The notes under the pieces were generated by a model. That model was not told the origin of the DNA. It saw only the letters and a program-made list of their open reading frames with translations, and ran no database searches. Positions 57,469 to 64,000 of a DNA stretch of 64,000 nt are shown here, one piece after another; position 1 is the first letter of the stretch; each line of letters opens with the position of its first letter. This DNA is from Lichenihabitans psoromatis (GTDB taxonomy: Bacteria; Pseudomonadota; Alphaproteobacteria; Rhizobiales; Beijerinckiaceae), in NCBI RefSeq assembly GCF_004323635.1, contig NZ_CP036515.1:372001-436000 (forward strand), written 5' to 3'. The position numbers were made by a program, and so were the translations under genes.

Positions 57469-58501
57469 GGTCATCGCCATCGTGGGCGACCGTTTCATGC
57501 TGCCTTCGGTCTTCGCCGACAAGATCGTGGCGGCCTGCGGCAACGACCAGACGATCCGCACCCTCGAACAGCCCTGGCCGGACGTGCCGATGGAGCATGG
57601 CTATGCGGGCTCTGCGTTGAGCGGACTGAAGGAATATCTTGGCGACCCGGACGAGATCGTCGCGTTCGTCGGCGATGCCGAATTGTTCGTCACCCATCTG
57701 TCGCCCCTGTCGGGCGCCATGATGGATCGGATGCCGGCGCTGAAATTCGTCGCCGTGTCGCGCGGCGGTCCCGTCAACATCGACATGACGGCGGCCCGCG
57801 AGCGCGGCATCAAGGTGGTCAACACCCCCGGCCGCAACGCCAGCGCGGTCGCGGAATTCGCGATCGGCGCCATTCTGTCGGAAACCCGGATGATCCGCGC
57901 CGGGCATGAAGCGCTGCGCCAGGGTATTTGGCGCGGTGAACTCTACCGGGCCGACACGACCGGCCGGGAACTTAACGAGATGACGGTCGGCATCATCGGC
58001 TATGGCGCGATCGGCAGCCGCGTCGTCAAACTGCTGAAGGCCTTCGGATGCAAAATTCTGGTGGCCGATCCCTATGTGCAGATCAGTGCCGCCGACAAAG
58101 CCGATGGCGTCGAGCATGTCGGGCTCGAGACGTTGCTGGAGCAATCCGACGTCATCACGCTCCATTCGCGGGTCACGCCGGAAACGACGGGCTTTATCGG
58201 CCGCGATGCCTTCGCGCGGATGCGGCCCGGCACCATCTTCGTCAACACGGCGCGCGGCCCGATGGTCGATTACGACGCGCTCTACGATGTTTTGGCGAGC
58301 GGCCATCTGCGCGGCGCCATGCTGGAGACATTCGCGGTCGAGCCGGTGCCGCCCGATTGGCCGCTGCTCAAGCTGCCGAACGTCACGCTGACGCCGCATA
58401 TCGCGGGCGCCTCGGTCCGGACCGTGACTTATGCGGCCGAACAGGCCGCCGAGGATGTGCGACGCTATATCAAGGGCGAGCCGCTGCTCAACCTCTGCTA
58501 A
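57461..58501 (+). CDS. D-2-hydroxyacid-dehydrogenase-family protein (phosphoglycerate-dehydrogenase-like)
   Basis: A 346-residue NAD(P)-binding protein of the D-isomer-specific 2-hydroxyacid dehydrogenase family. The C-terminal Rossmann part has VGIIGYGAIGSRVVKLL, the catalytic Arg in FVNTARGPMVDYDAL, the Glu in LETFAVEPVP and the His in LTPHIAGAS. The N-terminal part (VAFVGDAELFVTHLSPLSG) is the substrate domain. It could reduce or oxidise an alpha-keto or hydroxy acid derived from the polyol; no such enzyme is part of the known erythritol operon, so its role is open. The ATG at 57461 overlaps the kinase stop by 8 bases with GGAGAGA upstream. Confidence 0.85.
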   Translation: MGKVIAIVGDRFMLPSVFADKIVAACGNDQTIRTLEQPWPDVPMEHGYAGSALSGLKEYLGDPDEIVAFVGDAELFVTHLSPLSGAMMDRMPALKFVAVSRGGPVNIDMTAARERGIKVVNTPGRNASAVAEFAIGAILSETRMIRAGHEALRQGIWRGELYRADTTGRELNEMTVGIIGYGAIGSRVVKLLKAFGCKILVADPYVQISAADKADGVEHVGLETLLEQSDVITLHSRVTPETTGFIGRDAFARMRPGTIFVNTARGPMVDYDALYDVLASGHLRGAMLETFAVEPVPPDWPLLKLPNVTLTPHIAGASVRTVTYAAEQAAEDVRRYIKGEPLLNLC

Positions 58502-58535
58502 CAGACGCGGCAACTTGGGTGAAGGATGGCGCCTC

Positions 58536-60038
58536 ATGGTGGATTACGGCACGATCGATCTCGCGATCATCGGTGGAGGCATCAACGGAGCCGGGATCGC
58601 GCGGGATGCGGCCGGCCGTGGCTTGAAGACCCTGCTGTGCGAGAAGGGCGATCTCGCCGAAGGCACCAGTTCGCGCTCCGGTAAGCTCGTCCACGGCGGC
58701 TTACGTTATCTCGAATATTACGAGTTCCGGCTGGTGCGCGAGGCGCTGATCGAACGGGAGGTGCTGATGCGCGCCGCGCCGCACATCATCTGGCCGATGC
58801 GCTTCGTGCTGCCCCATTCGCCCGAACAGCGCGCCGCCTGGATGGTTCGATTGGGGCTGTTTCTCTACGATCACCTCGGGGGCCGCAAACTGCTTCCCCC
58901 CTCGCGTCGCATCAATCTTCGGCGCGATCCGGAGGGGAAATCGATCAAGCCCGCCTACAAGACAGCTTTCGAATATTCCGATTGCTGGGTCGACGACGCG
59001 CGCCTTGTGATCCTCAACGCCCTCGACGCTAAGTTGCGCGGCGCGACAGTGCTGCCGCGAACGGCCGCCACTTCCGCACGGCGCATCGATGGTTTCTGGC
59101 AGATCGAGATGCGCGGGCAGGACGGCACGACCAGCACGGTCAAGGCGCGCGCCCTGATCAATGCGGCCGGCCCCTGGGTCGAGGATGTTCTTGGCCGCAT
59201 CGCAGGGCGTAACAGCCAGTATAAGGTTCGGCTCGTCAAAGGCAGCCATATCGTGGTGCCGAAATTCTGGGACGGGCCGCAGGCCTACCTGCTGCAGAAC
59301 GACGACAAGCGCGTGATTTTCGTAAACCCCTATGAGGGTGACCTCTGCCTCATCGGCACGACCGACATCCCCTATGAGGGTCGACCCGAAGACGTCGCGA
59401 TCGAGCTGAAGGAGATCGAGTATCTGCTGCGGGTCGTGAACCGCTACGCCGTGAAGCCGCTCACCAAGGCTGACATCCGCCACAGCTTTTCGGGCGTGCG
59501 TCCGCTCTACGACAATAACGCGGAAGCCAATGCATCGGCCGTGACGCGCGACTACGTGTTCGAAGTGGACGAGCCCGAGAACCAGGCGCCCATGCTGTCG
59601 GTCTTCGGCGGCAAGATCACGACATTTCGCAAACTCGCCGAACATGCGCTCGACAAACTCGCCACGACCTTCCCGGCCGCCGGGAAAGCCTGGACCGCGA
59701 AGGAAGCGCTGCCGGGCGGCGACATCAAAGATGCCAATTTCAACGCATTCCTTGCGACGCTGCAGGCCGAGACGCCCTGGCTGCCGCCCGCCTTGGCCGA
59801 ACATTACGCGCATCTTTACGGAACGCGGGCGCGCGAGTTGCTGACAGGCGCGACCAGGCTCAACGATCTCGGCCGGCACTTCGGCGGCCTGCTGTATCAG
59901 CGCGAAGCGGAATTCCTGCAGCGTACCGAATGGGCCAAGACATCGGCCGACATCCTGCAACGCCGCACCAAACACAGCCTGCATATGACGCCATCCGAGC
60001 GTCAAGACTTCGAACACTGGATGGATGCCGCCGCATGA
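58536..60038 (+). CDS. eryB: GlpD/EryB-type FAD-dependent polyol-phosphate dehydrogenase
   Basis: A 500-residue FAD enzyme. The FAD-binding motif LAIIGGGINGAGIARDAAGR is at the start, with TSSRSGKLVHGGLRYLEYYE and the C-terminal LSVFGGKITTFRKLAEHALD. This is the glycerol-3-phosphate dehydrogenase/EryB class that oxidises a polyol phosphate and passes electrons to quinone at the inner membrane. Beside an EryA-like kinase, oxidation of a tetritol phosphate to the ketose phosphate is the best guess, but GlpD on glycerol-3-phosphate remains possible. GAAGGA lies about ten bases before the ATG, and the stop overlaps the next ATG (ATGA). Confidence 0.75.
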   Translation: MVDYGTIDLAIIGGGINGAGIARDAAGRGLKTLLCEKGDLAEGTSSRSGKLVHGGLRYLEYYEFRLVREALIEREVLMRAAPHIIWPMRFVLPHSPEQRAAWMVRLGLFLYDHLGGRKLLPPSRRINLRRDPEGKSIKPAYKTAFEYSDCWVDDARLVILNALDAKLRGATVLPRTAATSARRIDGFWQIEMRGQDGTTSTVKARALINAAGPWVEDVLGRIAGRNSQYKVRLVKGSHIVVPKFWDGPQAYLLQNDDKRVIFVNPYEGDLCLIGTTDIPYEGRPEDVAIELKEIEYLLRVVNRYAVKPLTKADIRHSFSGVRPLYDNNAEANASAVTRDYVFEVDEPENQAPMLSVFGGKITTFRKLAEHALDKLATTFPAAGKAWTAKEALPGGDIKDANFNAFLATLQAETPWLPPALAEHYAHLYGTRARELLTGATRLNDLGRHFGGLLYQREAEFLQRTEWAKTSADILQRRTKHSLHMTPSERQDFEHWMDAAA

Positions 60039-61081
60039 TGCAGCTTCGCGAGACATCGCCCGAAAGCCTCGCCTTGGCGGCGCTCGCGGTCCGCGTCGGG
60101 TCCGATCCGTCGCTGGTTCAGGGTCCGGGGGGCAACGTCTCGATCAAGATCGACGGCGTTCTCTGGGTGAAAGCCTCCGGCACGTGGCTGGCCGAGGCTG
60201 AAACACGCGACATCATGGTGCCGGTCGCGCTCGAGCCGCTGCTCGACGCGTTGAAACGCAATGACCCGGCCTGTGAGACGAGCGTCGATTTCGTCCGGCA
60301 GGACCTCAACGACAACAAGCTTCGTCCCTCGATCGAGACGACCCTACACGCCGTGCTGCCGCAGCGGATCGTGGTTCACGTCCATTGCGTCGAGACACTC
60401 GCGCATGCGGTCCGCTCCGACGTGCGCGACCGCGTGGCGGCTCCGCTCGCGGGTCTGCCCTATGTGGTCGTGCCTTATGCGCGGCCGGGCGTGCCGCTTA
60501 CTCAGGCGATCGTCGCGGAACTGAAGCCGGACACCACCATCCTTGTGCTGGCAAACCACGGCCTCGTGGTGGCGGCCGACACCGTTGAGGAGGCCGATGC
60601 CCTCCTGACCGAGGTGGTGCGCCGCCTGCGCGTCCCGAAAAAGCCGGCGAGCCCCGCCGATGATGCGACGCTCGCGGCGCTGGCGGAGGGCACCGCCTAT
60701 GAGATCGCCGATGCGGCGCTGCATGGGCTCGGCGTGGAGGCGAGCGTGTGTCGCCTCGCGGCCGGCGGCTCGCTCTACCCCGATCATGTGATCTTTCTCG
60801 GACCCTCGATCATCACGTCACAGCCCGGCGAAAGCGTCGCCGAGGCTATCGCGCGCTCCGGCCGTACCAATCCGCCGATGCTGGTCGTACCCGGCGCGGG
60901 CGTGCTGTTCCGCAAGGACGCGACACCCGCCATGCGGGCGCTCGGCGGCTGCCTCGCCGACGTCATGTCGCGCCTGCCCGCCGACGCGCCGCTGGCCTAT
61001 CTGACCCATGACGACGAAGCCGCCCTGCTCGGCTGGGACGCGGAGAAATATCGTCAGGCGCTCGACCGGACACCGGCATGA
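60035..61081 (+). CDS. Class II aldolase/adducin-family protein, long form
   Basis: A 348-residue protein, longer than FucA or AraD (about 215-230). The N-terminal 230 residues form the class II aldolase domain: the phosphate/glycine segment GPGGNVSIKIDG, the catalytic Glu in SIETTLHAVL (E101), Zn ligands in VVHVHCVETL (H115, H117) and H175 in LVLANHGLVV. The last 115 residues (TSQPGESVAEAIARSG, VLFRKDATPAMRALGG) form an extra domain I do not recognise. It probably cleaves a ketose phosphate into DHAP and an aldehyde, or epimerises it. It overlaps eryB by ATGA and the next gene by ATGA, so it is part of the operon. Confidence 0.8.
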   Translation: MMQLRETSPESLALAALAVRVGSDPSLVQGPGGNVSIKIDGVLWVKASGTWLAEAETRDIMVPVALEPLLDALKRNDPACETSVDFVRQDLNDNKLRPSIETTLHAVLPQRIVVHVHCVETLAHAVRSDVRDRVAAPLAGLPYVVVPYARPGVPLTQAIVAELKPDTTILVLANHGLVVAADTVEEADALLTEVVRRLRVPKKPASPADDATLAALAEGTAYEIADAALHGLGVEASVCRLAAGGSLYPDHVIFLGPSIITSQPGESVAEAIARSGRTNPPMLVVPGAGVLFRKDATPAMRALGGCLADVMSRLPADAPLAYLTHDDEAALLGWDAEKYRQALDRTPA

Positions 61082-62373
61082 CGAACGCCGATCGGCCGGC
61101 CGACACTCTCGTCCTCGGCATTGATATCGGCACGTCGGGCGTCAGGATCGTCGCGATCGACGCCTCGGATCGTGTCGTGGCAAGCGCCGCCGTGCCGATG
61201 GCGCCCCCCGACCGAGTCGGGGCACGGATCACCCAGGACCCGGAGGTCTGGTGGACTGCGACCGAGACGGCATTGCACCAGATCCTCGGGACGATCGATA
61301 TCGCATGCGTGCGTGCCATCGCGGTTGACGGAACCTCCGGCACGGTGCTGGCGGTCGACGAGGCCGGTCAGCCGATCGGCAGGGCCAGCCTCTACAACGA
61401 TACGTGCCCGCCCGAGATCGTGGCCCGCATCGGCGGCGTGGCGCCCGACGGCAATGCCGCGCGGGGCGCGACCTCGGCGCTCGGCCGAGCCTTGGCGCTT
61501 CAGGATCAGCCCGGGACCGTTCGTATTCTGCACCAGGCCGATTGGATCGCGGCGCGGTTGACGGGGCGGTTCGGCACCTCCGACGAGAACAACGCCTTGA
61601 AGACCGGTTATGACCCGGTCGAGCGGTGCTGGCCGGACTGGATCGCCGCCACCGGTCTCCGGATCGGTCTGTTGCCGAAGGTTGTGGCGGCCGGAACGCC
61701 GATCGGCCCGATCGCGGCAGAGGCCGAAGCAGCCTTCGGGCTCGAACCGACGACCCTGGTCGTGGCCGGCACGACGGATGGCTGCGCGGCCTTTCTGGCG
61801 ACAGGGGCTACAGGTCTCGGCGAGGGCGTCACATCGCTCGGCTCGACGCTGGTCCTGAAGCTTCTCTGCGATGCCCCGATCTTCGCGCCTGCCTATGGCA
61901 TCTACAGCCACCGGATCGGCGACATGTGGCTTGCGGGCGGCGCCTCGAACAGCGGCGGAACGGCCCTGCTCGGCTTCTTCACGGCCGAGCGAATGCGCGC
62001 TCTCGAACCGGAGCTCGATGCCGACACGCCGACCGGCCTCGATTATTATCCCCTGCCCGGCCCCGGAGAACGATTCCCGATCAACGACCCGGCGCTGCCG
62101 TCTCGTTGCGAACCGCGCCCCGCGTCGGACGCGACCTTCTTCCAAGGGCTTCTCGAAGGCGTCGCGGCGGTCGAAGCGCTTGGCTATCGTCGGCTTGCCG
62201 AACTCGGCGGGCCGCCGCTCGTGTCGATCCGCACCGTCGGCGGCGGGGCCAACAATGCAGCGTGGTCGCGCATCCGATCCCGCCTGACGGGCGTTGCTTT
62301 GCTGCCCCCAGCGCATGCGGAGGCGGCCTGCGGCGCGGCATGGCTCGCCCGCCGCGGATTGAATACGGCCTGA
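61078..62373 (+). CDS. FGGY-family kinase, D-ribulokinase-like
   Basis: A 431-residue kinase. Motifs: LVLGIDIGTSGVRIVAID, AIAVDGTSGTVL, RILHQADWIAARLTGRF, TSDENNALKTGYDPVERCW, TLVVAGTTDGCAAFLATGA, VTSLGSTLVLKLL, GIYSHRIGDMWLAGGASNSG and YYPLPGPGERFPI, ending with TVGGGANNAAW. This set fits the plant/cyanobacterial-type D-ribulose kinases better than xylulokinase or ribulokinase AraB (remembered pattern, no search). It should phosphorylate a keto-sugar, a second ATP step besides EryA in this operon. It starts by ATGA overlap with the aldolase gene; 25 bases separate it from the HAD gene. Confidence 0.75.
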   Translation: MTNADRPADTLVLGIDIGTSGVRIVAIDASDRVVASAAVPMAPPDRVGARITQDPEVWWTATETALHQILGTIDIACVRAIAVDGTSGTVLAVDEAGQPIGRASLYNDTCPPEIVARIGGVAPDGNAARGATSALGRALALQDQPGTVRILHQADWIAARLTGRFGTSDENNALKTGYDPVERCWPDWIAATGLRIGLLPKVVAAGTPIGPIAAEAEAAFGLEPTTLVVAGTTDGCAAFLATGATGLGEGVTSLGSTLVLKLLCDAPIFAPAYGIYSHRIGDMWLAGGASNSGGTALLGFFTAERMRALEPELDADTPTGLDYYPLPGPGERFPINDPALPSRCEPRPASDATFFQGLLEGVAAVEALGYRRLAELGGPPLVSIRTVGGGANNAAWSRIRSRLTGVALLPPAHAEAACGAAWLARRGLNTA

Positions 62374-62398
62374 GACACGGCAAGAGGATCGAAACGGT

Positions 62399-63253
62399 AT
62401 GACGATGTCGACGTTCATCGATGGTCTCGACGAGATCATGACCCGCTTCGATGCTTTTCTGATCGACCAATATGGCGTCATGCATGATGGCAAGACGCCC
62501 TATCCAGGTGCGGTCGAGGCGATGTCGCGGCTGACGGCAGCTGGCAAGATCGTCATCGTGCTAACCAATTCGGGCAAACGCACCGGCCCCAACATGGCCC
62601 GCATCGAGGCGATCGGCTTTCCGCGATCGAGTTATTCGTCGCTGGTCAGTTCGGGTGAGGTCACGTGGCAGGGCTTGCGGACGGGAGCGTTCGGCGAGCC
62701 TTTCGAAGCCGGGTGCCGGGTCCACATCATTGGCAAACAGGGCGACGATTATGGCCTCGACGGCCTCGACCTGATTGTCGTGGCCGAACCCGAAAGCGCG
62801 GATTTCATCGTCATGGCGGGCAGCGACTGTCCCCGGACCAGCCTCGACCATTACAGCAACATGTTGGTAGCGGCGGCAGCGCGTCACGTCCCGGCGCTCT
62901 GCGCCAATCCCGATCGCATGATGCTGACGAGCGAGGGGCCGCAGCCCTCGTCCGGCGCCATCGCGGCAATCTACGAGACCCTTGGCGGCCGTGTAACCTA
63001 TGTCGGAAAGCCGTTCGGTGCGATTTATCGGCACGCCGCCAAGAGCGTCGGCAATGATCCGGCCCGCGTTCTCTGTATCGGTGATAGCCTTGAGCATGAC
63101 GTGCTGGGAGGTGAGAGCGCCGGGTTCAAGACTGCGCTGGTCCGAACCGGCCTTCTGCAAGACATCGACGATGCGACCTTACGCGACATGCTGGCGGCAA
63201 CCTCGCATAAGCCCACCTATGTGCTGCCTACCTTAAGTCTTACCTCACGATAG
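62399..63253 (+). CDS. HAD-superfamily hydrolase, class IIA
   Basis: A 284-residue phosphatase-like protein. Motif I is FLIDQYGVMHDG (nucleophile D23; the usual second acidic residue at +2 is Tyr25), and motif IV is CIGDSLEHDVLGG. The IIA cap (after GKIVIVLTNSGKRTG, motif II Ser/Thr) lies in the middle. The pattern fits the TIGR01459 class of HAD-IIA proteins. It may dephosphorylate a damaged or dead-end sugar phosphate from the operon (metabolite repair) or regulate flux. ATG 62399 with AAGAGGA about 13 bases ahead, or ATG 62405, is the start. It is the last gene of the operon; no terminator is clear. Confidence 0.8.
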   Translation: MTMSTFIDGLDEIMTRFDAFLIDQYGVMHDGKTPYPGAVEAMSRLTAAGKIVIVLTNSGKRTGPNMARIEAIGFPRSSYSSLVSSGEVTWQGLRTGAFGEPFEAGCRVHIIGKQGDDYGLDGLDLIVVAEPESADFIVMAGSDCPRTSLDHYSNMLVAAAARHVPALCANPDRMMLTSEGPQPSSGAIAAIYETLGGRVTYVGKPFGAIYRHAAKSVGNDPARVLCIGDSLEHDVLGGESAGFKTALVRTGLLQDIDDATLRDMLAATSHKPTYVLPTLSLTSR

Positions 63254-63441
63254 ACCCCTCCGGTCGGTCACGTCGGCGGCGGGATGTCGCGCAAGATGCG
63301 TGGACCTAAGCGGAGCGTCCTCGCGTTCGACATCTAGATTGGAATGGTTCGCAACAGCGGCCATTGCCCGACGCTAGCCCTTTCTTCTTGGGAATATGTC
63401 CCGAAGGCTTGCGCTCCCGCCGGTACACGACGAGGAACATC

Positions 63442-64000
63442 ATGAGTCTCGACGACGATACGCCGTTCGGCGTCACACGCCGGCAAGTGATCGAGGGTGG
63501 CGCGGCCTTTGCGGTCCTCGGTTTTGTCCGCCCCGGCTTCGCGGCCGAAGTGAACCCGGTGGCGCCTCCTGTTCTGCCGACAGACCCCGGTCTCTCAACG
63601 ATGGCTGTCCGGTTGACGGTCAATGGCAGCGACAAGGCCTTGAATCTCGATACGAGAACCACGCTTCTTGACGCGTTGCGCGAGCATCTCGGTTTGACCG
63701 GCTCGAAGAAGGGTTGCGATCACGGCCAGTGTGGCGCCTGCACGGTGCTGGTCAACGGACGACGGATCAACTCCTGCCTGAGCCTCGCGGCGATGCATGA
63801 GGACGATAAAATCACGACGATCGAGGGTTTCGCCAAGGGTGATGTGCTGCATCCGCTGCAAGCGGCCTTCGTCCATCACGACGGATTCCAATGCGGCTAT
63901 TGCACCCCAGGTCAGATCTGCTCTGCGGCCGGCATGTTGAGCGAGCATAAGGCCGGAATGCCGAGCGTCGTGACGGCCGATCTCACGCAGGATCCAGCAC
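63442..64000 (+). CDS. 2Fe-2S subunit of a molybdenum hydroxylase (PaoA/YagT-like; 3' end outside window)
   Basis: At least 186 residues, cut by the right edge. The N-terminus has a Tat signal ([20 protein letters not shown]), unlike most small hydroxylase subunits, so it is exported like PaoA/YagT of E. coli. The plant-type 2Fe-2S motif is [13 protein letters not shown] with C92, C97, C100 and C112; the second cluster begins CGYCTPGQ (C151, C154). The partner FAD and molybdopterin subunits should follow. It likely oxidises an aldehyde or purine; an aldehyde from the neighbouring operon is only a guess. GAGGA lies five bases before the ATG. 188 bases separate it from the HAD gene. Confidence 0.9.
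   Translation, partial: MSLDDDTPFGVTRRQVIEGGAAFAVLGFVRPGFAAEVNPVAPPVLPTDPGLSTMAVRLTVNGSDKALNLDTRTTLLDALREHLGLTGSKKGCDHGQCGACTVLVNGRRINSCLSLAAMHEDDKITTIEGFAKGDVLHPLQAAFVHHDGFQCGYCTPGQICSAAGMLSEHKAGMPSVVTADLTQDPA

Noticed and set aside
61078..62373. Calling the second FGGY kinase a xylulokinase
   Set aside because: Its motif set (ILHQADW, NNALKTGYDP, SLGSTLVLK) fits the D-ribulokinase-type family better; a firm substrate call is not possible.

Overview
The window is high-GC DNA that reads as a chromosomal stretch of an alphaproteobacterium, most likely of the order Hyphomicrobiales (Rhizobiales). The clues are family-level: a ChvE-GguA-GguB sugar importer, a three-subunit proton-translocating transhydrogenase beside a small aa3-oxidase subunit IV, a HemA-type 5-aminolevulinate synthase, a GCG_CRPN-type secreted peptide, and EryA/EryB/EryD-like polyol genes. 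No rRNA, tRNA or CRISPR array was recognised. There is one complete insertion sequence.

Layout. 1-9809: the 3' part of a multi-PAS hybrid histidine kinase (cut by the window edge), then minus-strand housekeeping genes: pyrophosphatase, GNAT acetyltransferase, DEAD-box helicase, two YceI proteins with a cytochrome b561, and argG. 9901-15485: a polysaccharide region of lower GC. A two-domain (GT2 + GT4) glycosyltransferase gene is interrupted by a 1250-bp IS3-family element flanked by a CAC target duplication, next to a TPR-like gene and a sulfotransferase gene. 15565-22536: an SbmA/BacA-like ABC protein, an RpiR regulator, an AGE-family sugar epimerase/isomerase, an unusual SDR protein, and a LysR regulator with a YeiH-type permease. 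22722-30235: aa3 subunit IV, pntAA-pntAB-pntB, and chvE-gguA-gguB. 30271-45953: DUF1203, an alpha/beta hydrolase, an RND efflux pump with its membrane-fusion protein, several secreted small proteins, an M3 peptidase, a small SF1 helicase, fhs and hemA. 45954-48941: a CHASE3 hybrid kinase.

49124-63253 is the most interesting part: a tightly packed, probably single transcription unit under a SorC/EryD-like regulator. It holds a binding-protein-dependent importer with two permeases and two different ATPases, an EryA-like polyol kinase, a D-2-hydroxyacid-dehydrogenase-like protein, a GlpD/EryB-like flavoprotein, a long class II aldolase, a D-ribulokinase-like FGGY kinase and a HAD hydrolase. The simplest reading is import of a polyol, phosphorylation, oxidation to a ketose phosphate, and cleavage or further phosphorylation. 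It resembles the erythritol operon at both ends, but the isomerase genes of that pathway (eryC, eryH, rpiB/eryI) are not seen and an aldolase plus second kinase stand in their place. The true substrate cannot be read from sequence. The window ends inside a Tat-exported 2Fe-2S subunit of a molybdenum hydroxylase.

Co-directional genes often overlap by 4 bases (ATGA) or touch, so translational coupling is common. Factor-independent terminators are visible after ppa, the second yceI gene, the GCG_CRPN gene and the 42026-42661 gene. Starts were chosen by ribosome-binding-site spacing and by where family homology begins. All functional statements rest on remembered family features, not on a database search.
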